64,000 nt of DNA, taken from contig CM072861.1 in the NCBI GenBank assembly GCA_036937835.1, positions 3,219,001-3,283,000 of the forward strand, written 5' to 3'. Origin of the DNA: Pampus argenteus. Its lineage: Eukaryota; Chordata; Actinopteri; Scombriformes; Stromateidae. Position 1 is the first letter of the stretch; each line of letters starts with the position of its first letter. Shown here piece by piece: positions 41,749-53,491 of this stretch. The notes beneath the pieces are model-generated. The model saw only the letters and a program-made list of their open reading frames with translations, did not search any database and was not told the DNA's origin. A program made the translations under genes and the position numbers.

Positions 41749-42227
41749 CAATGTCTCCAGAGGATAAATCACAATATTTGTTGATTTTCATACATTTCCA
41801 TTAGTGCCACCATCAGACCACATTCTCCATCAAGGGCTCAAGGGCTGTGAAATTTAGTGAGCAAATTTATGCTCCCAGAGGCTGAATCCTTTCCATTTTG
41901 GATAATCCAAAATATAACCTCTCAGCTCACCCTAAGGACAAATTATTTCATTCAAATTTGCATCATTCATGCTCCCAGAAAAATGGTCTCTTTTGGTTTT
42001 AATGACACCTTATTCTCTAGCACCACCCTCAAGACACTCATCTGCAAAACTGAATCAGAAAGTTTAGATTTTGTGGCCTGCACGACATTGTGTAATGTGT
42101 AAAGGCCTGAATGTGTGCCAACAGTGATAACCTAAAGTTTAGGTTATCACTGTTGGCATACATTCAGGAAATACATGGAAATGTATGAAAATCAACAAAT
42201 ATTGTGATTTATCCTCTGGAGACATTG
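41749..42227. repeat. Palindromic structure abutting the right arm
   Basis: About 52 bp at 41749-41801 (AATGTCTCCAGAGGATAAAT onward) are repeated inverted at 42175-42227. Between them, at 42106-42169, is a hairpin whose arms carry CCAACAGTGATAACCTAAA and its inverse. The left side holds about 300 bp (41803-42105) without an inverted partner, like an insertion in one arm of an older palindrome. Confidence 0.85.
42106..42169. repeat. Near-perfect hairpin with 30-bp arms
   Basis: The arms from CTGAATGTGTGCC and GGCATACATTCAG inward are complementary except for about one position, with almost no loop (AAAG/TTTA centre). This has cruciform-forming potential. Confidence 0.85.
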
Positions 42228-42231
42228 ACAT

Positions 42232-42977
42232 TTATCTTATCTTTAATTCCCTAATTAAATCCACAAACCTGTTATGTTAAAATATTTTTGAATCTTTATT
42301 AGGGATGTTATTTTCTCTTCTGATATTGATAAATAGGTTTAGATTTGCTCCTTTGCAAAACAAATCTTAAAACTGCTTCCGACCATGTAAGACTATCTAA
42401 AGAAGTTCTTTTTTAAAAGGCCAGAGCATACACTGATCGTTATCAGTGTTGAACAAAGGGGAACTTACAAAGAATTATTCTCTACACTTTCAGTTTCAAA
42501 CTGACCTGAAATTTACCTAGTAAAATATTCAGGTTTTTATGGCCCGTCTAAAACCGTCTTGCCAAACGGCGGCGTTTATGTCCTTTAACATTTATTACTC
42601 TTTACCTTAATACTTACCTTTATCATATCTTAACTTTATCTTCTCTTTTAACTTTATCTTCTCTTTTACCTTTTACCGTTTCCCTTTGCACCCAGGGCTG
42701 TTACTTTTTCTCAATAAACCAATTCCTTTCACAAGCCAGCTTTCACGCAGTGATTAATAAACTCCATATGGTCATTCAACACACTCTAACATTACTAATC
42801 AGGCTTTGTTAAACTATTATCTATTCTATCCATGAATCAACATCAACTTCTTATATTCAGCCTTTTATACCCCTTAAACTCTATTCATAAACTTTAACTT
42901 ATTTCATTCATTCACTTAACACACCACTTATTGCGTTATCTGCAACGTAACAAAATCCCCAATTTAGAATGGAGCAA
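42232..42977 (-). repeat. Right arm of 746-bp inverted repeat (LTR-like)
   Basis: It is the inverted twin of 22061-22806, starting TTATCTTATCTTTAATTCCC and ending TTTAGAATGGAGCAA. The LTR-like part lies at 42270-42952. The 19.4 kb between the arms contains the spacer, the array and the palindrome. Confidence 0.85.
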
Positions 42978-42999
42978 CACTCCTACATCAAAACATCAT

Positions 43000-43043
43000 G
43001 GCACACACACACACACACACACAAACAAACACACACACACACA
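43000..43043 (+). repeat. (AC)n microsatellite
   Basis: Two AC runs separated by AAACAAAC. Confidence 0.95.
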
Positions 43044-43079
43044 CATACACACAAATGGTTCTTTTACGGTGCAATCTAA

Positions 43080-43160
43080 GTCAGTTTGAAATTGAAAGTG
43101 TAGAGAATAATTCTTTGTAAGTTCCCCTTTGTTCAACACTGATAACAATCAGTGTATGAA
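43080..43160 (+). repeat. Third, shorter copy of an arm segment
   Basis: The segment TGTAGAGAATAATTCTTTGT followed by AAGTTCCCCTTTGTTCAACA resembles 22537-22610 with two or more substitutions, in the same orientation as the left arm. It is an older fragment of the same element and diverges after ATCAGTGTATG. Confidence 0.75.
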
Positions 43161-43359
43161 ACAGTCTCCGCATTGAATTTCTACTCCTCTTGAAGGTAGC
43201 ATACATTTAGAATAAAGGTAAAAGGAAAAGGGAACGGCGAAAAGCATGCTATAGGGAAAATATGTATGAGTCAACTTGTAAATGAATGCAGTTTGTGTGC
43301 TTTGAAAAAAATAAAAAAAAATAAATCAACATCTCCAAGAGTCTAAAACAAGAGAATTA

Positions 43360-44245
43360 AATGTGGACTCTTGAATATTAGGTCCTTGTCCTCTAAAGCT
43401 GTTTTAGTCAATGAATTAATATCTGATCATAATATTGATTAATTCTGCCTCACTGAAACTTGGCTGCAGGAGGATAAATATGTTAGCTTAAATGAATCCA
43501 CTCCCCCCAGTCATTGTAATACTCATATTCCTCGAAGTACTGGTCGAGGGGGTGGAGTTGGAGCCATATTTGACTTAAGTTTACTCATAAATCCTAAATA
43601 TAAACTAAATTATAATTCATTTGAAAGTCTGACTCACCCAACCTGGAAAACATTACAGCCAGTCTTATTTGTTATATTATATCGAGCTCCAGGTCCGAAT
43701 TTTTATCTGAATTTACAGATTGATTGATTGTTAAAAACAGATAAAGTAATTATTGTAGGTGATTTTAATATTCATGTTGACAACCACAATCATAGTCTTA
43801 GTACTGCATTTATAAGAGATAAATGTGTGTGTGTTAATACTTCCTTCTTCCTACCTACTTCAGCTGATGCAATAGCCTGTGAAAATTGCCACTGCATCCT
43901 GCCATCCTGCAATAACAATTTATTTTTCATTCAAATTTCACCCTAAGTTAGTTTGCATGAGTCTTGATTGTTAAAACAGATAAAGTAATTATTTTAGGTG
44001 ATTTTAATATTCATGTTGACAACCACAGTGATAGTCTTAGTACTGCATTTATCACTTTATTAGATTCAACTGGCTTCTGTCAGAGTGTAAATAAACCGAC
44101 TCATTCTCTGAATCACACTCTTGATCTTGTACTCTCATATGGCATTGAAATTGATCATCTAATAGTCTTTCCACATAATCCTATTCTATCTAACCATTTT
44201 TTAATAACCTTTGAGTTCATACTACTGGACAATAAGCCTTTTTGC
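43360..44245 (+). pseudogene. LINE endonuclease fragment (L2-like), rearranged
   Basis: The frames give LNIRSLSSKAVLVNELI, a FCLTETWLQEDKYVS segment, and GRGGGVGAIF. They continue IIVGDFNIHVDNH and SVNKPTHSLNHTLDLVLSYG. This is the apurinic-like endonuclease of L2-type LINEs (TETWL, GDFN motifs). The GDFNIHVD segment occurs twice (43726-43810 and about 43966-44050) on either side of a 155-bp insert that has relatives at 45775 and 59390. Confidence 0.8.
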
Positions 44246-44398
44246 AATACTAAACAAATGTGTTTTGATTTATGTTCTTCACAGAAAATGAGCCAAAGCC
44301 AATGAATTTCAGGTTGAAAAAATAATTAATTGTTTCATTTTTCTTTCTATGAAAACTGAAAACGGGTCCCACAGACCTGAATACCATACAAGGGTTAA
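44245..44398. mobile_element. piggyBac-like MITE, 5'-truncated
   Basis: It matches the right half of 10737-10952 and ends AATACCATACAAGGG then TTAA (44395-44398). The left half is missing, joined directly to LINE sequence. Confidence 0.75.
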
Positions 44399-44844
44399 AG
44401 CAGCTGCATATTTTCTACCCCTGATCAGGAACTTACTTTGACCACTTACACAAACGAATCACAGGAAAGTCTCAAAGCGAAGTAGCCTATAGTGCAGTAT
44501 TTCAATGATCACAGGATACTAAAAGCTAAAGAAACTAAAGTTCAAAATCCAATGCAAAATATAAAACTGTGTTAGGCCTTTCCTTACAACAGCTGTAGTG
44601 TTGTATTTTTATACATTCTGTAATGTCTATTTAGCTGGAAAATAAAGTATTGATGCCATGCTGATGGCAGGTCTCTGTTCACCCAGCAGATGTGGACTTT
44701 GGTTGTGAACTCATTTTGCACATTTCCATTTGATACTGTGTAAACATTGACTGCATGGCCCATATTAGTAATTTGGTAAAATATTTCCTGTGCTTTTACT
44801 TTGAAAATATTGCTGAACACATACCTCACACACGCCTTTTTTCT

Positions 44845-44962
44845 GCAGGAGGTATAAGTAGAAGTCGAAAATGAAACACATTAATAAAAAGCCAAGGAAG
44901 ACAAGGCCCAGAAACAAGAAGCGATTCAAACTCAAAGTGAAGTCGTTGAGAAGGCGAGCAGA
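44845..44962 (+). other. Possible short exon encoding a basic peptide
   Basis: After a good acceptor (CCTTTTTTCTGCAG) comes an ATG at 44871 whose frame reads MKHINKKPRKTRPRNKKRFK and ends at a GTCAGT donor-like site (44963). It is not in phase with the first hars exon, so it is not a coding hars exon as read. It could be a 5' UTR exon, another gene's exon or chance. Confidence 0.2.
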
Positions 44963-45254
44963 GAGCAGGTCAGTATTATATAAAATTATACAATTCTGTC
45001 AGCTGTTATTTAAGAACTATTATGAGAACGTCTTGCGCTATTATTTATGTGCCGAATAGACTTTATGGCTCAAGACTTTAGCAGCATTGTTTTGCATTTA
45101 AGTCCAGTGATATATGAATTGGAGTAGTAAGGTCTAAAACATTCACAACTCGCTCCAAGCGCGGGTGTAACTACAAGAGGTGATTTGTGCTTTCACTTTC
45201 ACTTCACATTTCAGTGGCGAACCACTAGTTGGAATTTAAATTGAATTGTCAAGA

Positions 45255-45256
<2 letters not shown>

Positions 45257-45287
<31 letters not shown>
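45257..45287 (+). repeat. (AT)n microsatellite
   Basis: About 15 TA units. Confidence 0.95.
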
Positions 45288-45291
<4 letters not shown>

Positions 45292-45629
45292 AAATTGTAA
45301 GCATAATGAACTATAGACAAAGGTTTGTGCCAAAGTTTGATTAGAACCTTGAATCTATTTTTAAATCAATTTTGTTAATACAATCATATAAGCCAAAAGT
45401 TATTTGTAGATTAGGCTCCTTTTTGAAGACCTGTCCTTCCTTTATTTAAATAAATAAAGCCACCCACCCTTTGGGGGGGAAAGGGGGGGAAGTTTATTGT
45501 TCGTGGGTTTGGCCATAACCACTCCTTCAAGGGTTTTCCTTTCATTTATGATTCACAACATTATAGAACAATACTAAATCCCTCGAAACCATAAAATAAC
45601 ACATGGAATTATGTAGTAAACAAAAACTA

Positions 45630-45633
<4 letters not shown>

Positions 45634-45702
<69 letters not shown>
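45634..45702 (+). repeat. (AT)n microsatellite, about 34 units
   Basis: A pure AT run upstream of hars. Confidence 0.95.
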
Positions 45703-45705
<3 letters not shown>

Positions 45706-46476
45706 GTCTCTTGGGTCAATTCCAACAACTGGTTCGCTACTAAAATGTGAAGTGAAAGTGAAAGCACTTCGATCTTCCTACCTACTTCAGCTGATGCAAT
45801 CGCCTGTGAAAATTGCCACTGCATCCTGCCATCCTGCAATAACAACATTTATTTTTCATTCAAAATTCACATTAGGTTACTTCATGTTTCTTTTGTAATT
45901 CAAGATTTTCTTTCAAGAGTCAAGATATACAGTGATTAAGCTAACAGTGGAATACAAGGCCCTATGTTTCAACAGAGACACCGGCTGTGTTGCAGAACAA
46001 CGTGTTACTTTACATCCTTGACTTTACTTAACTCATCATAGACAAGTCACCAAGATACAGCAGCAGGGAGGTGCCAATCTAGGGAGTAAATGCAATAGAT
46101 TTGCTGCTTTTCTGAAGAATTGATGTATTTCAAGGCAAATCACAGCATCATCAGTTATACATTTCCAGAGTGTGTTGTCCTTAAAAATACGTGAGAAAAC
46201 TGAGTTTCTGTACATTTTTGATAGCATGCTTTAGGAAAATCTTTGTTTCCTTATATGAAAAGTCGGATTCAAATGTTCTCTAAACAAGTAAAATACAATC
46301 AAAAAAGTAGTAACCAGTAACCAGAATCACCTACCTGACCAGACATGTTTAATGTTCATACTTGATCTCTGTATTCTTCCACCGCAGCTCACTGTGGTTC
46401 AAGGAGGCCTCTGGTGTTGTGTAAGTGTGCGTTTCTCAAGATTTCATATAATAAGATGTCTGGGTGTGTATTGCAG

Positions 46477-49400
46477 ATTGCTGAAGAAATGGCTCAGTTA
46501 GAAGGAGATGATGCAAAGCATCAGTTTGTTCTCAAGACACCAAAGGTAAGACCACATGCTGCTGTATTCAACTTTGCGCATTTACTGTACATACAGACTG
46601 TTCAGACAGGAAGGTACAAAGGACTGAGACTCAGAGAATCAATTTCCACCTGGTATTAACTTTTTTTGCAATATTTCAATGTTTTTATTTTGTGCACTAG
46701 ACTAAATTCTTAAGACTCACATTTCTGACATTTACGTAGCCAGTTTATGCTCAACAACAATGCTGCTTAAAAAAAATAAAAATAAAAACATTTGAAAAAT
46801 AAAATTCAACTAACAGTCTGATGGAAACACAGCAAATGTCTTTTTGTCTCAGGGAACGAGGGACTACAACCCGAAGCAGATGGCAATCAGAGAGAAAGTC
46901 TTCAATATCATCAGCAGCTGCTTTAAACGCCATGGAGCAGAAACCATCGACACTCCTGTTTTTGAATTAAAGGTCTCATTTCTCACAAATCATAATATGT
47001 CCATACACAAGGTATGTGTTGATATATTGAAGTCATCTCACGTATAAACATGGTTTGTTATCTTCCTGTTGGTGTGTAGGAAACATTGACTGATAAGTAT
47101 GGAGAAGACTCCAAGCTCATCTACGACCTCAAAGACCAAGGAGGGGAGCTCCTGTCCCTCAGATATGACCTCACTGTATCCTTCAAACACACATGGTGAT
47201 GAGCATCTGCTGGCTGTGCATCAGCTTCATAGAGATACACTGCTCTCTGCATGAGACAATTTTGTCTTCACAAGGTGCTAACAGATGTAGTTAATGACTC
47301 ATGAGGTCTATCTGATTGAAATATTGCATTTCTAATAATGGGAGGTAATTAACAGAGTGTGGATTATTTTACTAGTAAAAGACAATAGAGGGTTTGACTT
47401 TTATCATGCGGTTTTAATCTGAGTTGCAGTGATGAAGCGTAAAAGAGAAAGTACAATTAAAATGCATCTGCAATCATTTATTGTGTATTTAGTATGTTAT
47501 GTTTTATGTAGAGTATTTGTACCATTATACGTATTGCTATTGTTTTGATCTGATCGTTAAGAGCAGGTTAGCTGTTTAGCATAGGTTACCATAGTGATCT
47601 ACCTTGGTAAAAGTGAACCAACTTAGTCATACCGAAAAAGTTTGTGACTTTACCAACAACATTAATCCCTATTATAAAACGAGTAGTTCCTGTCCTTGAT
47701 TATGATTGAGCTTTCAAAGCTATTGTAAAATACTGTACAAACACACATCTGTGACCATTTTTTTCAGACCTAGTATGCCAAGAAAGATCTATCTATTGAT
47801 TTTAAAACAATCACAATCAAAATTGAGCTTAAACCACGCTGATGATCCAGTGTGAATGGTGAAAATGGGAAAGGTGAACCCTGTGGAGCAATATCCTTGC
47901 TTTTGGTACTATTAAAATGCATCTGCCCAAAGTCAAACAAGCATGTACCAGCAAAGAGAGAACAATAGCACAGTCAAAAGAGAGAACAATAGCACAGTAA
48001 ACCACGATATCCAGATAAATGTTATCTGGATCAGATAATTACCCTAAGCTATTGTAAAATCACTGTAAATCACAAATTGCTTCAGTAAATGGCCGTATCA
48101 AAGCAGAGAGTGCGTTGTCCTTGACTTGTACTATTCCAGGTCCCCTTTGCACGTTACCTGGCGATGAACAAGATAACCAACATCAAACGTTACCACATCG
48201 CTAAGGTCTACCGCCGTGACAACCCAGCCATGACCCGCGGACGCTACAGAGAGTTTTACCAATGTGTGAGTCATCTTCAAACACACCTGTTCATTCCTGC
48301 CAGGGACCACAGCTGATTTGTTAGCTCTCTGGAATATGTTTCATTTACTTAAAAAAAAGTTGTGTGTGTGTTTCAGGATTATGACATAGCAGGGCAGTAT
48401 GACGCCATGATTCCAGACGCTGAGTGCCTGAAGATCGTCTACGAAATCCTCAGTGAGCTGGACCTTGGAGACTTCCGCATCAAGGTTTGTCTCATCAGTT
48501 CATTTACATTCATAGATGAAACCTGTGCAGACGTTGATCAGCAGGTATCATGTCTGTAACCGTGTCCTTTATTCCCAGGTCAACGACAGACGCATCCTCG
48601 ATGGGATGTTTGCTGTGTGTGGTGTTCCTGATGACAAGTTCCGCACCATTTGTTCAACAGTTGATAAAATGGATAAGGTGTGCCAATATACTGCTGTGCA
48701 CATACAGTACATATTTAGAACATCTAATTTGCAGAAGAGCATCTTTAGTTTTTCAACTTTGTAGATTCCACACATGCAAATGCCGCAAAGGCCTAAACCC
48801 TCCTAGACAAAGGTTAAAGTTAGTCTGTTGCTAACTTCTTCTCCTTGTTCCTCTGTTCTCTTTCACTTTCTCATCAACTTCTGGCTTTGACCCATCTTCT
48901 CCTCTGGTCCTCCACTAGATGTCTTGGGAGGATGTGAAGAAGGAAATGGTGAATGAGAAGGGCTTGTCAGAAGAGGTTGCGGACCAGATTGGGGAGTACG
49001 TCAGAATGCAGGGTGAGACTCGAAGCAAATGTTTTACATTGTGGCGTAAACAATTGTATCACTGCTCGGTGAGTGGGGGCTCAAACTGAAAACTGGCTTG
49101 TGTTCAAAAAATTGCAAGGGACTATGTTGATGGGTGTTACTTCATGTACTTGTGAGACAAGAAATATTATCCAGGAAGGCTGATAAGCCTTCAAACTCAT
49201 GCACAAGTTCATAACATTGTCAGACATGATTTTACTACTATGGAATTATCACAGAGATTTGATTTGAGATTTGCAGCAGGAATGGGTGAAAAATATCAAT
49301 TGACATAAGAATGGATTGACTGATTGGTGAATCGATTCACGAATGCCAAAAAAAATTGTTAGTTAATAATGTTGTGTTGATGTAATGAAACAGGTAGAGG

Positions 49401-51921
49401 GCAGTTCAGTAGCTGTAATGTTGCTAACTGCTCGATGTGTGTTTTTTAGGTGGGATGGACCTAGCAGAGCGCCTCCTTCAGGACAAGAAAATGTCTCAGA
49501 GTAAGCAGGCCTGTGCCGGCCTGTCAGACATAAAGCTACTCTTCAGCTACCTGCAGATCTTCCAGGTCACAGACAAGGTGAGACATGGTGCTATTCAGCT
49601 ACACATAATACTTTGTTTGTTTTTGGTCTTCTTCTCTTCATCATGTTACTGGTAACTCTTTGACTTTTACCATCATTGTGGCTCTGCTTCTCCACTCTCT
49701 GTCATCTCCAGGTGGTGTTTGACCTTAGTCTGGCTCGGGGGCTGGACTATTACACAGGAATCATATATGAGGCAATACTGACTCAGGCACGCGTGACCCT
49801 TGCCTCTGCTGAGGCTCAAACCGCGACTCCTGTAGAGGAGAGCGTCAGCGTAGGCAGCGTGGCTGGCGGGGGGCGCTACGACGGTCTGGTGGGTATGTTT
49901 GACCCCAAGGGTCGGGAAGTGCCGTGTGTTGGCGTCAGCATCGGCATCGAGAGGATCTTCTCCATCATGGAGCAGAAAGCTGAGGTAATGTGTCGACTAT
50001 TGTTGGTGCTCCTCCAGTCAAAGCGGTCAGCAGGTGTGTGCAGTGCACTCTCTAACAGTAATGTGCTGTTCAGGCTTCAGCAGAGAAGGTTCGGACCACA
50101 GAGGTGCAGATCATGGTAGCGTCCGCACAGAAGAACCTGCTGGAGGAGAGGCTGAAACTGGTCACTGAGCTCTGGAAAGCTGGAATCAAGGTGTGTGTGT
50201 GTTTCATATGTTCTATTCAGGAGCTGTTGATACATATTTTCATATTCACAGAAAGGAACCAATTACTTTCACATCTTTGAATACATGTACTGTAAATCCT
50301 CTTATAACAAGCAGTGTTCAAACAATGGCAGAGTCTCGTATAAAAGTCAGGGTGGGGTGGGGTGGGGGGCAGTGTGGTCAAATAAATGCTACATAAAAAA
50401 ACACTGAGGTACTAGTACAACACCTCACATTGTACAGCAGTAATTCTATTAGTACAACAGTCATATTATACTCACCTTTCTTTTATTCTTAACAAAAATA
50501 TTGTCTTCATCCTTCAGTTTCCAGTTGTTTCTTCTTTGCTGTACTGTCAACAATACTCAACACTTCCTGGTGTTTTTCTCACATAAGAAGTCTACCTATA
50601 AAGAGAACAGATTTTTCATGCAAAAATTCTGATGGAATAAGCGCTGTGGAAATGGACATTACACTGAATTCATTAGGACAACAGGTCAACGTGCAGGAAA
50701 AGTTTGTATTAATTGGGGACATTAGAAATAAAGGTATGTCTCTGACAGAAGCCTGTAACAAATAAGATGTGTTTCATCAACAATCAACAAACAAGGTATT
50801 CATCACGATGTGGGGACATAAATCTTTTCACACAGTCATGTTATAGGGACGTGTATGTTCGTGTGTGTGTGTGTGTGCACGTGTACAGGCAGAGGTGATG
50901 TACAAGAAGGACCCCAAACTGCTGAGTCAGCTGCAGCACTGTGAGGAGTCTGGGATCCCCCTGGTGGCCATACTGGGAGAACAGGAGCTGAAAGATGGAA
51001 TGGTCAAACTCCGTGTTGTGGCCACCAGAGAGGAGGTACAACTTACACAGCACACACACTGGCAAACACACAGTTGCACTGTCATGAAGCACTACATTTC
51101 TCAGCTGGTTCAAATAGTTTGGCAGCTCTTTGCGACAGGAAAAGCATGGTTTTTACTGTTTGTCGGACATAAATCTGTAGCGTTTGTGACCTCAAGTGTG
51201 CCTGTATAGCGACATGTGAGTATGTTGCTCTTTGTATTATTAATAGAACTGCATTCTACTGTCTGAAGTGCATGGAAGTGGCTTTAATCAGTATATTTCT
51301 ATAACAATGTGTGAAACAATATGCCTGTTGTGTACTAGCTGAGTAGTGTAGTACTTTACACACATGTTAAAACAATGTCAAAGTCAAATAAGAAAAAATA
51401 GTTACACATAAAGAATGATGATTACACCTAATACCCAGTATCATAACCAGTATTTACAAATAAACAATACCCGTCTCTATATACAGGATAAGCAAAAGCA
51501 TGTGGATATTGTAGATAAGAGCACGTACAGTGTGTGGATCACTATTTCACTGAGGGAAAATCTACAGTCTGCAGTGTCTGCTTAATGTTAAATGATAGGT
51601 TCACATATTTATTCATGTGTCCATTTGAACCCTCCCGTTTATGTGTTTCAGTCATCCTCAAAAACATCCTCACTTTCATTGGAAACTTAAAAGGATGTCC
51701 AGACTATAGCAACCAAAAACTCTTCATATAGATTTTTCAGATAAACTTGGGAAATTAAGAACTTATCCTTTAACATGCAAGATGTATACATTATATTTTT
51801 ACAATGTTTGTATTTCAGTTTAACAACCTCACTGTGTCTTTCTTCCGCTCTGTTTCCACAGGCTGATATTTCCAGAGCTGATCTTATAGCTGAGGTCCGG
51901 AGAAGGACCTCTAAGGCCTAG
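46477..51921 (+). CDS. hars: Histidyl-tRNA synthetase; 11 exons seen, N-terminal exon not found
   Basis: Exons: 46477-46545, 46853-46972, 47080-47175, 48140-48265, 48377-48484, 48579-48677, 48919-49012, 49450-49577, 49712-49984, 50074-50190, 50889-51035 and 51862-51921, the last carrying only the final 19 codons and stop. This makes 12 segments, which join in phase to 478 codons (474 from the first internal Met in MAQLEGDD; human HARS1 is 509). Class II motifs are present: GTRDY start, motif 2 YREFYQCDYDIAG with YRRDNPAMTRG, RGLDYYTG and AGGGRYDGL (HisA/HisB), and motif 3 GVSIGIERIF. The C-terminal anticodon-binding domain (LVASAQKKLLEERL type) is complete. The enzyme attaches histidine to tRNA-His in cytosol and, in fish, from alternative N-termini also mitochondria. 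The first exon found encodes IAEEMAQLEGDDAKHQFVLK. It is shorter than usual and would be the second half of a WHEP domain whose first half I cannot find. Confidence 0.93.
47176..48139 (+). other. hars: U12-type (minor spliceosome) intron of hars
   Basis: The donor is GTATCCTT directly after the Thr codon of RYDLT, matching the U12 5' splice consensus. A branch-type motif TCCTTGAC lies at 48118-48125, with its A 15 nt before the terminal AG (48138-48139). No polypyrimidine tract is needed or seen. Splicing joins RYDLT to VPFARYLAMN exactly. Confidence 0.85.
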
Positions 51922-52470
51922 CCATTCCCTTCCGTCCAACTACAACCCCAACCGCATCGCCTGCTTCAAACACTGCAAAGCCTTATACAGAGTTCCTTGT
52001 CTAATCCTCAACAGAGCATGCAGCTCTGAAGACACACATCCAGTGTCATTCGTTGAGAAAGTTAACACGAGATGTAATACATCTAAAGATGTGCTTTAGA
52101 GGGACAGGTCATAATAATTCATAATTCATAAAACTACTCCAATCTAGAATAAAGTCAATCTAATACGTCATAAAGCTGCTGGTAATCACATGAATTAGAA
52201 AAATAAATAGCAGAACAGCATTCCTCCAGAAATGCTTGATCTGTTGAGGACCAAGGATGAGAAACATATTCACTTACTACTTGAACCCTTCAGAAGATCA
52301 GACCTAGAGCTCTGTCACTCTGTTTTGACTGCTGAGTTAAAACTGATTTTAAAAATCTAAATACTCTCCTATTACTTCAATAACCACCGCGCTGGATCCA
52401 CTCACATAAATAAGTATCAACAAGTATCAATTTCTACCTGTATGAAATCATGCCTGTGTCAGAAATAAAG
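51922..52470 (+). promoter_or_regulatory. hars: hars 3' UTR with two poly(A) signals
   Basis: After the stop TAG, AATAAA occurs at 52148 and at 52464 (GAAATAAAGACA). Either could end the transcript. No other features were seen in these 550 bp. Confidence 0.6.
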
Positions 52471-52529
52471 ACATAATTTTTACTCCATACTGAATCATGA
52501 TTACTGAGTTGTACATACTTAGTTTTGAC

Positions 52530-53491
52530 AGCATAGGATGGTGGTAAGGAAGCTGAATAGGGCAAAGGCAGAGCAGGGGGAGGACAAAATGGTGAAGGCT
52601 GATAAATGAAGAATGTTACATGACTTTTAGGAAGAAGCTGAGAGCCTCTGTGTGGTCAGGAGGTGCTTCCAGATGACTGGACAACTACAGCTGATGTGAT
52701 CAGGGAGACAGGTAGGAGTGTACTTGGTGTGTCATCTGGAAGGAAAGTAGATATGGAGACCTGGTGGTGGAATGAGGAGGAGCAGGAGTGTATACGGAGA
52801 AAAAGGTTAGCTAAGAAGAAGTGGGACACTGAGAGGAGTGAAGATAGTAGACAGGAGTACATTAAGATGCAGTGTAAGATGAAAGTAGAGGTGGCAAAGG
52901 ATAAACAAGAGGCTTACAATGACTTATATGCTAGGTTGGACAGTAAGGAGGGACCGACTGATCTGTACAGGTTGGTAAGACAAAGAGACAGAGATGAAAA
53001 CGATGTACAGCAGGTCAGCGTAACTAAGGACAGCGATGGAAGTGTATTGACAGGTGCCAGTAGTGTGATGGGAAGATGGAAAGAGTACTTTAAAGAGTTG
53101 ATGAATGAAGAAAATGAGAGAGAACAAAGAGAAGAAGAGGTGACTGTTATGGAACCAGGGAGTAGCAAATTAGTAGATTAGTAAGGATGAAGTGAGGATG
53201 GCATTGAAGAGGATGAGGACTGGAAAGGCACTCGGTCCTGATGATATACCTGTGGAAGTATGGAAGTGTCTAGTAGAGGTGGCAGTAGAGTTTTTGACTG
53301 GGTTGTTCAACTGGATCTTAGATAGTGAGAAGATGTGAGAGGAATGGAGGAGAAGTGTGATGGTGTCCGTCTTTAAGAACAAGGGAGATGTGCAGAGTTG
53401 TGGTAACTACAGAGGAATAAAGCTGATGAGCCATACAATGAAGTTATGGGAAAGAGTAGTTGAAGCTACACTAAGGGCAGAAGTGAACATT
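52530..53491 (+). pseudogene. RTE-like LINE ORF, 5' part, interrupted by LTR element
   Basis: The frame at 52663-53181 encodes a charged linker region (ETWWWNEEEQECIRRKRLAK, a DLYARLDSKEG segment). After a frameshift it reads RTGKALGPDDIPVEVWK, and after a stop VFKNKGDVQSCGNYRGI and LMSHTMKLWERVVEATLR. These are RT-domain motifs of RTE-type LINEs (NYRGIKLMSHTMKLWERV). It continues at 59041 beyond the inserted retrotransposon. Confidence 0.8.

Noticed and set aside
22061..42977. Interpretation as a Polinton/Maverick (about 20 kb with long terminal inverted repeats)
   Set aside because: The length and inverted ends fit, but there is no polymerase B, integrase, protease or capsid frame inside. 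The interior is satellite-like.
44871..44962. Basic 33-residue frame as the first coding exon of hars
   Set aside because: The donor phase does not match the phase of the exon at 46477; joining them gives an early stop. It does not resemble a WHEP domain.
46388..46420. 33-nt segment between CCACCGCAG and GTAAGT as an extra hars micro-exon
   Set aside because: It could be spliced in phase but encodes LTVVQGGLWCC, unlike any HARS sequence. Both splice sites are lost in the downstream duplicate, so support is too weak.
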